A DNA stretch of 41,869 nucleotides from Sulfoacidibacillus thermotolerans (GTDB lineage: Bacteria > Bacillota > Bacilli > Alicyclobacillales > SLC66). A program made the position numbers and the translations under genes. Under the pieces are notes generated by a model. It was not told the origin of the DNA and did not search any database. It saw only the letters and a program-made list of their open reading frames with translations. Shown here in pieces: positions 16,607-24,465 of this stretch (the stretch's first letter is position 1; each line of letters begins with the position of its first letter). The stretch is from positions 1 through 41,869 of the forward strand of contig NZ_MPDK01000024.1 of NCBI RefSeq assembly GCF_003144315.1, read 5' to 3'.

Positions 16607-17472
16607 TCGTGGACATGGCGAACAAGTTCTGGATGAAGCATCACAGTCCACATACTACCCACTCCTAAAATCCATAGTGCAACAAAAGCAAGAAAACCAA
16701 CGAGTGGCACGTTACATAACAGTAAAATAGCAATTGCTCCATATAATGCTGCAATTCGTCCTGGATCCCGTCCAATAAATTCTACAATCGTACGTCCAAT
16801 TTTATTGGTGACAAGAATCATGCCAGTTAACCCAAGCAGTGCGTACAGGAGAAGGATTGCGAATGTAGCGATCCAAATTCGCGGGGATGCATAGCTTGCA
16901 AATGTGAGTAGTGCTGGAATCATTGTAATGACAAGTCCAGTTGTAAATAGTCGCAAATACTTTCTTCCAATCAACGCACTCACACGTAGATCTCTTCGAA
17001 AGATCAAACTGCCTCCTACAGCGAATGTAACAAATAAAACGGCTGCTATGCTTGCATTTAAGAAATACAGACCCAGACTCACAAGCCCTGCAAGAGTGAG
17101 TGTAGTGAATATTTTCGTATTGGGACCAAGAGCAAATATTCCTTCTGTAACAGTTGCGCCTTGATCCTGTGTGATACTGCCGCCAAGAGAAAGAACAAAA
17201 GCAGAATACGATCCGGGTCGTAAGACGATATTTCCACCAATTGCGAGAATAGAGTTGGTTACGCTACCTTCTACAATCACGGGCTGTTCAATTGCGACTA
17301 CAGTATCTACATTTTGCTGTTTAGGGATGATGATTGCATGATTCACTTTGTCAGGCTGTGATGAGGTGTTCGCGTAGGCGAGACGGATCGAACCAGCAAA
17401 GGACAAAAAAAGAACGAACAAGAGCAGGATCCCAAGAATAAAAATTGATTTTGGTCTTTGTGTGCAGTTCAT
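16603..17472 (-). CDS. membrane protein with bactofilin-like (polymer-forming) segment
   Basis: A 289-aa protein with an N-terminal signal or anchor helix (IFILGILLLFVLFLSFAGS), then a short beta-helix-like region with repeated hydrophobic-glycine steps (EGSVTNSILAIGGNIVLRPG, then AFVLSLGGSITQDQGATVTE, about 66-115), and four C-terminal transmembrane helices. Proteins of this design are often labelled polymer-forming cytoskeletal proteins and found after ECF sigma and anti-sigma genes. It starts 4 bp after the anti-sigma stop, so the three genes form one unit. A role in sensing or responding to envelope stress is inference. Confidence 0.7.
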   Translation of the reverse strand: MNCTQRPKSIFILGILLLFVLFLSFAGSIRLAYANTSSQPDKVNHAIIIPKQQNVDTVVAIEQPVIVEGSVTNSILAIGGNIVLRPGSYSAFVLSLGGSITQDQGATVTEGIFALGPNTKIFTTLTLAGLVSLGLYFLNASIAAVLFVTFAVGGSLIFRRDLRVSALIGRKYLRLFTTGLVITMIPALLTFASYASPRIWIATFAILLLYALLGLTGMILVTNKIGRTIVEFIGRDPGRIAALYGAIAILLLCNVPLVGFLAFVALWILGVGSMWTVMLHPELVRHVHD

Positions 17473-17476
17473 ACGT

Positions 17477-17884
17477 TCACCTACTTGTGCGCGCTAGACG
17501 CGTAGCAGACATTCCAAGACCTATAGCGAGCAAGATCAGGACGCTAGTCACAGCCGCCGTTTCTAACGACGAACCAGAAGAGCCGTTCAGGGAGCTTTGT
17601 AGCAGTATCCCTTGAAGCCCCATATAAATTCGCCATAGTGCATACCCCAGCATGCGTCCAGGGGTTACAAGAAGTACAATAAGCGGCGAAGCGATGCCGA
17701 TGAGGCTTAGGATCATCGTGGCCAAAGCAAGCCGATTGCGTCGCTTACTTTGCGCGCATCTGGCTGCTTCAACGATGCGGACGGCTAAATCATGACTAGG
17801 TTCGACGGCAAAGGCAGAGAGTAAAGCAGCCTTAATTTTGGGATCAAGTGGTTCTGAAGCGGTTGTCTCTTGATCGTCTCGCAT
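17477..17884 (-). CDS. probable anti-sigma factor (membrane)
   Basis: A 135-aa protein with a cytoplasmic N-terminal part of about 65 residues, and two transmembrane helices (LALATMILSLIGIASPLIVLL and TAAVTSVLILLAIGLGMSA). It lies between an ECF sigma gene and a membrane protein, the usual anti-sigma place. The zinc anti-sigma motif HxxxCxxC is not seen, so assignment rests on context and topology. ATG 17884 has GGGAA 5 bp upstream; the frame could extend 13 codons to a TTG without a good site. Confidence 0.6.
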   Translation of the reverse strand: MRDDQETTASEPLDPKIKAALLSAFAVEPSHDLAVRIVEAARCAQSKRRNRLALATMILSLIGIASPLIVLLVTPGRMLGYALWRIYMGLQGILLQSSLNGSSGSSLETAAVTSVLILLAIGLGMSATRLARTSR

Positions 17885-17953
17885 AGCGGTTCCCTTTCCC
17901 TTCTGAGTTTCGCTGTATTGCAATCAAAGGTTTAAATACGTCTGTATCAATGA

Positions 17954-18472
17954 TTATAAAAATTTGCGTAAAGCTTGTTTTGCATAGGCTAGGCGAGATT
18001 TTACGGTTCCAATTGGCACGCCTAAAATACGGGCAATTTCTGTGTACTCATAGCCATCACGCTCTCTAAGTAAGAGAATCGCGCGGTGGTCAGGAGAAAG
18101 TTGTGCAAGCGCTTCTTCAATAACTGTGCGTAAAGTCGGGTCATTTTCACGCTCTGGAATTTCAGCAACATTCTCAATGGGTTCCGCCTGGTGCCGTTTT
18201 TGTGAGCGCATATGGTCAATCGCTAGACGGGTTACGATCGTCGTCAGCCACGCCGAAAAGGCGCTCGGTTCCTTTAGTGTATGCAATTTGCGAAACACTT
18301 TTAAAAAGGCGTCTTGTGTGACCTCTTCGGCATCGCGCGGCGAGTGCAAAATAGCATACGCCGTCTGATAGGCTTGGCGATGGCGGGCAGCAACTAATGC
18401 TGCAAACGCCGTGTCATCTCCCAATTGTGCCTGGCGAACGAGAGCATTGAGGAGTTCTTCATCTCCCGTCAA
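17954..18472 (-). CDS. ECF-type RNA polymerase sigma factor
   Basis: A 172-aa sigma-70 family factor with only regions 2 and 4. Region 2 includes DAEEVTQDAFLKVFRKLHTL and FSAWLTTIVTRLAIDHMRS; region 4 includes LSPDHRAILLLRERDGYEY and the HTH IARILGVPIGTVKSRLAYAK. It resembles the SigW group. The start is TTG 18472 with AGGAGG about 11 bp upstream. It probably directs an envelope-stress regulon and its own operon with the two downstream membrane genes; the PAP2 gene just upstream is likely co-transcribed. Confidence 0.88.
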   Translation of the reverse strand: MTGDEELLNALVRQAQLGDDTAFAALVAARHRQAYQTAYAILHSPRDAEEVTQDAFLKVFRKLHTLKEPSAFSAWLTTIVTRLAIDHMRSQKRHQAEPIENVAEIPERENDPTLRTVIEEALAQLSPDHRAILLLRERDGYEYTEIARILGVPIGTVKSRLAYAKQALRKFL

Positions 18473-18493
18473 GTTCCCATCCGCCTCCTATCT

Positions 18494-18508
18494 ATCGTGA
18501 ATCACGAT
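18494..18508. repeat. palindrome between PAP2 and sigma genes
   Basis: ATCGTGA-A-TCACGAT is a perfect 7-bp dyad around one base. It covers the PAP2 stop codon and lies 22 bp before the sigma-factor start, so it could be an operator or an mRNA hairpin. No T run follows. Confidence 0.45.
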
Positions 18509-19104
18509 TTGTTTGCAGATTCCACGCGCGAAAGACGTGCGCTGATCTTTTCCCAATTTGCGATGAGTTGTTTAATCAAGTGATCCATGGGTTTTTTGGC
18601 TGCTGCAACTACAAATGTCGAGAACAGTCCGACTCCAAATCCACCGAGTACATCAGTTGGATAGTGTACGCCGACGTATACTCTGGAAAAACCAATCAAC
18701 AGTGCTAAGATCGCAAAAAATGTCCCCATGGCATGATCGCGCAAGTACGCTCCCCCGGCAAGACCAGTTGACCCTGTCGTATGATCACTTGGAAACGACG
18801 CGTCTGCCGCGTGATGAATCAGTGGGACTGTATGCAATGTGACAAAGGGGCGTGGCCGAAAAAAGAAATGTGCAATAAGAACATTGATCAATAAGCCGAA
18901 CACTCCTGTAATTCCTGCAGAAAGAGCAGCTTCACGGTGGATCTGACGCAAATTGGAAGGCTTACCCCAAAACCAGTAAGCGAGTAATAGTGCCGCGTAG
19001 ATATAAAGGCCATCTTGTGCCAGTCCAATCATTAGACCGTTTAACCACGGGGTATAAGTATGCATATGGTAAATCAAAAAATACAGTTGTACATCCCAAC
19101 TCAT
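18502..19104 (-). CDS. PAP2 family phosphatase (undecaprenyl-diphosphatase type)
   Basis: A 200-aa membrane phosphatase with about five to six helices. The three PAP2 motifs are present: FFFRPRPF, FPSDHTTG and SRVYVGVHYPTDVLGG, giving the catalytic His and Asp. BcrC-type members recycle undecaprenyl pyrophosphate for wall synthesis. ATG 19104 is chosen over an ATG 27 bp upstream because GGGAG lies 7 bp before it. The ECF sigma gene begins 29 bp after the stop, which suggests a cell-envelope function for the cluster. Confidence 0.85.
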   Translation of the reverse strand: MSWDVQLYFLIYHMHTYTPWLNGLMIGLAQDGLYIYAALLLAYWFWGKPSNLRQIHREAALSAGITGVFGLLINVLIAHFFFRPRPFVTLHTVPLIHHAADASFPSDHTTGSTGLAGGAYLRDHAMGTFFAILALLIGFSRVYVGVHYPTDVLGGFGVGLFSTFVVAAAKKPMDHLIKQLIANWEKISARLSRVESANKS

Positions 19105-19206
19105 TATACCACTCCCTTTATTTGTGCTCATGGTAAGAGACGTGTTGAAGAAGGAATTTGTTCATTTTGGGGGACGGAACTTTTTGGTTAATACATCCTG
19201 TTGCAT

Positions 19207-19234
19207 ATGACGACTACGTGTGGTTCAATATAAA
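19207..19234 (+). promoter_or_regulatory. candidate promoter of rnpB
   Basis: ATGACG (19207-19212) and TATAAA (19229-19234) with a 16-bp spacer; the -10 box ends 7 bases before the first paired base of RNase P RNA. Confidence 0.45.
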
Positions 19235-19240
19235 TTCAGG

Positions 19241-19665
19241 GAAGTAACCAAGGCAATCGCCGGCGCAGTACCGAAAGGTCGCGCGGGAGGAAAGTCCGAG
19301 CTCCATAGGGCAGGGTGCTGGGTAATCCCCAGTGGGAGTGATCCTAAGGAAAGTGCCACAGACATGTAGACCGCCGATGGCGTTCGTTATGTAGAGCGCA
19401 CAGGCAAGGATGCAACGGTGCGGTAAGAGCGCACCAGCGATGCGAAGACGCATTGGCTAGGTAAACCCCACCTGGAGCAAGACCGCATAGGAGTGCATTG
19501 TGGCGGCCCGTCACGCACTCGGGTAGGTTGCTTGAGCGGCGCGGTAACGCGTCGCCTAGATAGATGATTGCCGCCTCATGCCGTGCGAGGCGAGAGTGGC
19601 CTATAAGGGCGAAACATCGCCGTTTGCAGCACGCGAGGAACAGAACTCGGCTTATCGGTTGCTTC
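19241..19665 (+). ncRNA. rnpB: RNase P RNA, type A architecture
   Basis: The catalytic RNA of RNase P, which cuts tRNA 5' leaders. P1 is GAAGTAACC (19241-19249) with GGTTGCTTC (19657-19665). The P4 strands GAGGAAAGTCCGAGCTCC and CAGAACTCGGCTTA pair through CCGAG/CTCGG, a compensated change from the common CCGGG/CCCGG. The central part (GGTAAGAGCGCACCAGCG, AAACCCCACCTGGAGCAAG, CGGGTAGGTTGCTTGAGC) is ancestral type A, unlike the type B RNA of Bacillus. TAGATAGATGATTGCCGCC is also typical. Ends are set by P1 pairing. Confidence 0.93.
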
Positions 19666-19670
19666 TTTCA

Positions 19671-19707
19671 AAAGAACCCAAAAGGCAACAAGCCTCCTGG
19701 GTTCTTT
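19671..19707 (+). terminator. terminator-like hairpin after rnpB
   Basis: AAAGAACCCA (19671-19680) and TGGGTTCTTT (19698-19707) form a perfect 10-bp stem; an inner GGC/GCC pair lies in the loop. The terminal TTT belongs to the stem, so termination may be partial. Confidence 0.7.
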
Positions 19708-19749
19708 AATGTTGCTCAAATGAGATGGATGGTGTGGAGGCTCTGTGCG

Positions 19750-20187
19750 GTGGACCCACGTTTACTGAGTTATTTATATTTTTTTAACATAAAGAGAGAT
19801 TATTATGAATGCCATGAATATGGAGAAGCTTTATGGCTTGACAGTGGCCGTCCACAAGTGCTAAAGGGTCTGATTCAGGCTGCAGTGTGTTTGTATCATT
19901 TGCAAAGTGGAAATGTTCGTGGTGGATATGCGATGTGGGTGCGTGCTCGCAAATATCTGGAACCGTATATGCCAGTTTATGAGCAGATTAACTTGGAGCG
20001 CTTGCGTCAGGAGATCGATCGCGTTTTTGCAAAAGTTCCCAGTGAGTGGTATGACCAAACAGTTGCACAGGAAAAGATTGCTGCTTTACAACTTCCGATT
20101 GTATCGATTTGGATTGAGGATGATGCGATCCAGTCTGCTCTTCATACGTTTGTCCCTCCGTCCCATGATGAGGAAAGGATCCCATGA
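19750..20187 (+). CDS. DUF309 domain protein
   Basis: A 145-aa protein. The family pattern is clear: YFFNIKRDYYECHEYGEALW followed by KGLIQAAVCLYHLQSGNVRG and the helix with WVRARKYLEPYMP. DUF309 proteins are small all-helical proteins with a conserved CHExxExxW site; the function is unknown. The frame is open back into rnpB, but GTG 19750, with TGGAGG 9 bp upstream and the family start just after it, is the best start. It is convergent with the PiT gene. Confidence 0.82.
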   Translation: MDPRLLSYLYFFNIKRDYYECHEYGEALWLDSGRPQVLKGLIQAAVCLYHLQSGNVRGGYAMWVRARKYLEPYMPVYEQINLERLRQEIDRVFAKVPSEWYDQTVAQEKIAALQLPIVSIWIEDDAIQSALHTFVPPSHDEERIP

Positions 20188-20228
20188 AGTTAACGGATGT
20201 TCTTTCATCTTTGGTGAGATTGTGAGAG

Positions 20229-21194
20229 TCAGTGAAGGTGTGTGATCCATGCTGCAAAAAGGCCAAAGATGACGGCTACCGGCAAAGTTAACCCCCAAGC
20301 AATGAATAATCGCACTACTTTTTTTATCTCTAAACGCTGATGGTGTAAATCGCGCCCTACACCAAACAGGGCGCTGTCACTCGTTTGCGTCGTGCTCACT
20401 GGGCCGCCAAGTGTAGCTGCAGTAATGACAACGAGGGCTGCGGAACTTTGAATGGCGACGACATGCTTTGGTTTTAGTTTATAAAAGGCTTCTCCAATTG
20501 TCCTTGCTATGCGTTGCCCACCAAGTAAACAACCAACTAACCAAATAGCGGTAGAACCCCCTACAAGAAGCGGGGTTATTGTGAAATGTCCGGTTTGATG
20601 GGCAAGAAGAAGCAGTAAAGCGGCAAGCCCAATTGCTTTTTCCGCATCGTTTGCTCCGTAGGCGACTCCTTGGATAAATGAAAGAATATAGGATAGTCGT
20701 CGCCACAAAGGATCGAGCGGGCGAGTGACGCGGTGTCGATAATGGCGTTCAATTCGATAACTGATCGCTCCAGCGAGAAACCCAAACACGACAGATAAGA
20801 GCACAGAAAAAATTGTCATCCAAAATCCGTGCCAGTGAATTGCACGAATTCCGATTGATTCGATCGTGGCTCCGATGAGTCCACCGATCAGGGCAAGCGA
20901 GGTGCTCGTTGGCAGGCGAACGAGCCAAGTTAAGACAAGCGTAGCTAAAGTTGCAAGCAATGCTTCATTTAGCACATGTATGTCCCCGTGATGAAGCAAG
21001 ATAATCTCTTGTCCCACGGTTTTTGCTACGTGCGATCCAAGAATAAAGGGACCAACGGCAATCCCGATAACGAGTAGTGTGAGGGATTTGCGTGTTTTTG
21101 TACCCGCGTGTTCAAATAATCCAAGTAAATTTCCGCCGTCATTCCATCCCGAGAGGCCTTGGAAAATGGCGATAAGAAAAAACGCAAACCACAA
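20229..21194 (-). CDS. PiT family inorganic phosphate transporter
   Basis: A 321-aa membrane protein with about ten helices and the two inverted PiT signatures: SGWNDGGNLLG near the N-terminus and AYGANDAEKAIGLAA in the middle, plus LGGPVSTTQTSDSALFGVG. The first Asn-Asp motif is slightly off the common GANDxxN form. It should import phosphate with a cation. The start is a TTG at 21194 with GGGGA about 10 bp upstream; in-frame CTG or ATC codons 3 and 2 codons earlier are alternatives. It follows the methyltransferase gene by 27 bp in one direction. Confidence 0.85.
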   Translation of the reverse strand: MWFAFFLIAIFQGLSGWNDGGNLLGLFEHAGTKTRKSLTLLVIGIAVGPFILGSHVAKTVGQEIILLHHGDIHVLNEALLATLATLVLTWLVRLPTSTSLALIGGLIGATIESIGIRAIHWHGFWMTIFSVLLSVVFGFLAGAISYRIERHYRHRVTRPLDPLWRRLSYILSFIQGVAYGANDAEKAIGLAALLLLLAHQTGHFTITPLLVGGSTAIWLVGCLLGGQRIARTIGEAFYKLKPKHVVAIQSSAALVVITAATLGGPVSTTQTSDSALFGVGRDLHHQRLEIKKVVRLFIAWGLTLPVAVIFGLFAAWITHLH

Positions 21195-21221
21195 GGTGAT
21201 CAGTCCCCGTTCATTAACCCA

Positions 21222-21791
21222 TTACAACGTTTTTTTCCAAAAGAAACCGCGCTTGCGCGTAGCCATGATTTCGCCATATTCCGTCCACTGCAGCCATGCG
21301 GTTTCTTCAAGGGCGATGCGGCGACGTAAAATCGCAAAATTTAGAAGAGAAAAGACAACTGCAGTGAAATATGCGTGAAAAATAAGTGGGAAGCTAATAA
21401 ATTCCAAAGTCACTGCCAGGTAGTTTGGGTGGCGAATGTAGCGATAGGGGCCACGTGTTACTGGTTTTTCTAGAGGAGTTACAAATACCCGCACGTTCCA
21501 CCGGTCGCCAAGTGTAAGAATACTCCATAAGCGTAACCACTGTGCACACGCAAAGAGTAGTAAAAAGGGGATCGATAAACTGTGAAACGCTGATTTAGCA
21601 TACCAAATTTCGCTTAGTAAAGACAAGAAAAAACCGCTGTGCAAAGCATAGAAAATGCGCATTTGGGTTGCACCAACTTCAACGGCACCTGACTTTCGCA
21701 TGCGAGCAGCGTTTCTCGCAGCCAAGCGCAATTCTAAGATGCGCTCAAGTGCGAGAAAAAGAAGGAAGGCGAATGCAATGTGAAGGTACAT
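21222..21791 (-). CDS. bpsB: isoprenylcysteine carboxyl methyltransferase-like protein (BpsB/YpbQ type)
   Basis: A 189-aa membrane methyltransferase of the ICMT family with about five helices and the C-terminal SAM-binding pattern RGPYRYIRHPNYLAVTLEF followed by EETAWLQW. In Bacillus subtilis the equivalent gene lies beside the type III polyketide synthase and its product methylates alkylpyrones. The same pairing is seen here, 55 bp after the PKS stop. ATG 21791 is chosen because AGGAG touches ATG 21800 but is 9 bp from 21791. Confidence 0.82.
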   Translation of the reverse strand: MYLHIAFAFLLFLALERILELRLAARNAARMRKSGAVEVGATQMRIFYALHSGFFLSLLSEIWYAKSAFHSLSIPFLLLFACAQWLRLWSILTLGDRWNVRVFVTPLEKPVTRGPYRYIRHPNYLAVTLEFISFPLIFHAYFTAVVFSLLNFAILRRRIALEETAWLQWTEYGEIMATRKRGFFWKKTL

Positions 21792-21846
21792 AAGAGACAT
21801 CTCCTGACTGTATATAGGCGGTAAAAGGGCGAGGAAATCATTGGTT

Positions 21847-22929
21847 CTAAGTGAACTCTAGCAATACTTGTTCACACGAAAAGCCTGGGCCTAGAGCTGC
21901 TAGAATGCCGTATTTTGCTGTTGTGGAAAGTGTTTTTGGCATTTGTTCAAGCATTTTCTTTAGTACAAATAAAACACTAGGCGAAGACATGTTTCCGTAG
22001 CTTGAAAGGACTTCACGTGCCGCGTCCAGCCATGATTCTGGGATGCTAAGAGCGGTTTGATAAGCTTCCAGTACTTTCGCCCCACCAGGATGTGCGATAA
22101 AAGCACTCAGTTCATGTCTTGTGATTTGATAGTCATCAAGTAATTGACTGACTTGATCGGCCATTTCTCGGCGGACGAGTGAGGGAATGTCACGCGAAAA
22201 AATGACCGATAACCCTTCATCACGTACATCCCATCCCATGACAGCTTCGCTATTTGGCCAAAGTTGCGATTTGGAGCCGACGATACGAGGCCCATGCAAG
22301 TTTAAACCGGTATTTGCGATGCGTTCTTCTCCAATGATGAGGGCTGCGGCTGCTCCATCGCTAAATAATGCAGTGCCTATCAGATTGCTTTTGGAGTGAT
22401 CGCCATGAACAAAGGTCAGTCCGCACAACTCGACTGCGATGAGTAGCGCAATATCTTCTGGATGCGCTTTTATGTAATCAGATGCACGCGCGAGTCCAGA
22501 TGCCCCACCAGCACAACCAAGTCCAAAGAGAGGCATTCGCTTTACATCTTCGCGCAGTGACAAAGCTTGTGCAATTGGAACGTCGAGACTCGGGGTGGCG
22601 ATTCCTGTGGAAGAAACAAAGAAGATGGCATCTACTTCTTGTGCTTGAATCTGGGCTTTGTCTAAAGCGGCGGCAGCAGCTTTTGTTCCTAACTCAACAG
22701 CGGCCTTCTGATAGGTTTCGTTTTTTTCTTGAAATGACTTTGGAGTCGTAAACCATTCGAGTGGCACGCAGAAATGGCGCTTTTCGATCGCGGCATGATC
22801 GAATACAGGTAATAATCGATCGAGATCGCGAAAACTGGAGGCAAAAAGTTGACGAGCGACTTCTTTTGCTTCTTCGCGCGTAACGATATAAGGAGGAACG
22901 GCAGTTTCCACAGCAGCAATCATGGGCAT
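21847..22929 (-). CDS. bpsA: type III polyketide synthase (BpsA-like, chalcone/stilbene synthase family)
   Basis: A 360-aa thiolase-fold enzyme. The catalytic triad is C139 (GLGCAGGASGLA), H280 (AHPGGAKVLEAY) and N313 (YGNMSSPSVLFVL). Bacterial members condense long-chain acyl-CoA with malonyl-CoA to alkylpyrones or alkylresorcinols; product size is not readable here. ATG 22929 is chosen over GTG 22941 because GGGGTGA lies 8 bp before it. The ICMT gene follows, and a thioesterase gene starts divergently 112 bp away. Confidence 0.9.
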   Translation of the reverse strand: MPMIAAVETAVPPYIVTREEAKEVARQLFASSFRDLDRLLPVFDHAAIEKRHFCVPLEWFTTPKSFQEKNETYQKAAVELGTKAAAAALDKAQIQAQEVDAIFFVSSTGIATPSLDVPIAQALSLREDVKRMPLFGLGCAGGASGLARASDYIKAHPEDIALLIAVELCGLTFVHGDHSKSNLIGTALFSDGAAAALIIGEERIANTGLNLHGPRIVGSKSQLWPNSEAVMGWDVRDEGLSVIFSRDIPSLVRREMADQVSQLLDDYQITRHELSAFIAHPGGAKVLEAYQTALSIPESWLDAAREVLSSYGNMSSPSVLFVLKKMLEQMPKTLSTTAKYGILAALGPGFSCEQVLLEFT

Positions 22930-23041
22930 TGTGTAGGTCACCCCAAATTTTTACTATATGGATAGTTTGTCTTGCTGGCATTGTTTTCATCCAAGGCTTA
23001 TGATGAAACTAATGTTGTTGTGGGAAAGAGGAGGGATGCAG

Positions 23042-23530
23042 ATGCGCGAAAAGATTAATGAATTGCTGCGTGCGATGAGTGAACCAGAATTAGAACAAAT
23101 CTACCATTTAATTGAGGCAAAAAATCGCACATATCATCAACCTTTGGCGTTTTTATTGGAAGTGATGCATTTTGAGGCGATCGAGGAGACAGCAAATGGA
23201 TTTTGGTATCAGATGAAAATTACAGATGACCTGCGCAATCGCTATGGGATTGTCCATGGGGGAGTGATTACAACTTTCATTGATACAGCGATGGCAGAAA
23301 CAGCTTTTGCTTTAGATGGCGAGTTGAAAAAAGCAGTGACACTTGATTTGACAGTGAATTTTGTTAAACAAGCGGTAAATGGCACTTTACGCTGTCAGGT
23401 TACACCAACGCAAAATAGCTACCGACTCGCCTTATTTACAGCGTATGTCACGGATGAAGTGGGCGATATCATCGCGACGGCAACCGGTCACTTTTACAAA
23501 TCGTTGCGCCAGACACAAACACAAAATTAA
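23042..23530 (+). CDS. PaaI-type hotdog thioesterase
   Basis: A 162-aa protein with an N-terminal helical part and a hotdog domain carrying RYGIVHGGVITTFIDTAM (68-84), the 4HBT/PaaI signature, and VTLDLTVNFVKQA as the next strand. It should hydrolyse an acyl- or aryl-CoA thioester. ATG 23042 is preferred because AGAGGAGGG ends 6 bp before it and abuts ATG 23036. It is divergent from the type III PKS, so a link to acyl-CoA supply or product release is possible but is inference. Confidence 0.82.
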   Translation: MREKINELLRAMSEPELEQIYHLIEAKNRTYHQPLAFLLEVMHFEAIEETANGFWYQMKITDDLRNRYGIVHGGVITTFIDTAMAETAFALDGELKKAVTLDLTVNFVKQAVNGTLRCQVTPTQNSYRLALFTAYVTDEVGDIIATATGHFYKSLRQTQTQN

Positions 23531-23553
23531 GTGGGTATAGCATGGCGTTTTTC

Positions 23554-24393
23554 TTATTTGTCGTGTATAGATGGTTCTATGCGGTCTTTGCGCAAATTGT
23601 AGAGTGTACGCCACAACACAGTGAGCAAAGGAAGAGGCAGTGCAATCAAGAGTAAAATAAGTGCCAAGGGCAAAGCTGTTGGTAATCCCTGTTCTTCTAA
23701 TGAAATCCATATTTCTACAGGGAGTGTATGTGGATCATAAGCTACAATGATCACTGCACCAAAAGCACCGAGCGCTCGTGCAAAAGCCATCGCAACACCT
23801 ACCGTAAGACCGGGGAACGCTAAGGGGAGGGTCACACGCCAAAAAGTGTGCCAAGGCGTCAATCCAAGTGCCAAAGCAGTTCGTTCGAGACTCTGATCGA
23901 CTTGTGAAAAGGCCGCAATAGAGGAGAAAATGTAATAGGGCATGGCTTCGTAGATTTCAGCAATGACAATTGCCAAATCGCTATTTGATGCAGAAATTTG
24001 CAAATGTGCAAGAACACTGCCGATCATGCCATAGGGCCCGTAAAAATACACGAGTAAGAGGCCGATTACAAGTGGCGGCATCAGGAGTGGAATATACAAA
24101 AAAAATTCGACGAGACGCCATTTAGGACTGGGATTTCGCGCTAGTTGCCAACCGAGCGGTGTACCAAGCAGGATAATCACGAAAACGGCAAGGAGTGTTG
24201 AGGAAATGGAGATCGAGATGGCTTGTTGCGCGCGATCACTCAGAGTTTCCCACATGGTGGAAAGTGGGGCGTGAGTGAGCAGTGCAACTAAAGGAAGAAG
24301 AAGAAAGGCGAGTCCAACGAGCCCAAGTAGAGAAAAGGAACTTCCTATTAAGCGATGTTTTTGTACAAAACGAAGGAAAGGCAAAGGATTCAC
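23554..24393 (-). CDS. ABC transporter permease, molybdate/sulfate type (ModB-like)
   Basis: A 279-aa integral membrane subunit with about six helices. The EAA loop is present (ERTALALGLTPWHTFWRVTL with LPLAFPGL after it) and the AFARALGAFGAVIIVAYDP stretch is typical of ModB/CysT permeases. No binding protein or ATPase gene is adjacent, so the other subunits must be elsewhere. A molybdate role is suggested by moaA and moeA in the same window but is not proven. The start is GTG 24393 with a poor ribosome site. Confidence 0.75.
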   Translation of the reverse strand: MNPLPFLRFVQKHRLIGSSFSLLGLVGLAFLLLPLVALLTHAPLSTMWETLSDRAQQAISISISSTLLAVFVIILLGTPLGWQLARNPSPKWRLVEFFLYIPLLMPPLVIGLLLVYFYGPYGMIGSVLAHLQISASNSDLAIVIAEIYEAMPYYIFSSIAAFSQVDQSLERTALALGLTPWHTFWRVTLPLAFPGLTVGVAMAFARALGAFGAVIIVAYDPHTLPVEIWISLEEQGLPTALPLALILLLIALPLPLLTVLWRTLYNLRKDRIEPSIHDK

Positions 24394-24421
24394 CGTCCAA
24401 ATCTAACGTAATGTCTCATTA

Positions 24422-24430
24422 TGCTATAAT
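24422..24430 (+). promoter_or_regulatory. extended -10 promoter element of the ABC exporter operon
   Basis: TGCTATAAT (TGn plus perfect TATAAT) lies 36 bp before the first plausible codon; no good -35 is seen, which is common with an extended -10. Confidence 0.55.
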
Positions 24431-24465
24431 GCCAAGGGATAGAAAAGGGTTGGGAGGGAGTTGCA

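Noticed and set aside
22930-22960. Sigma-K-like -10 (CATATAGTA on the minus strand) before the type III PKS
   Set aside because: The -10 pattern fits, but no AC-type -35 was found at the right spacing, so it was not called as a promoter.
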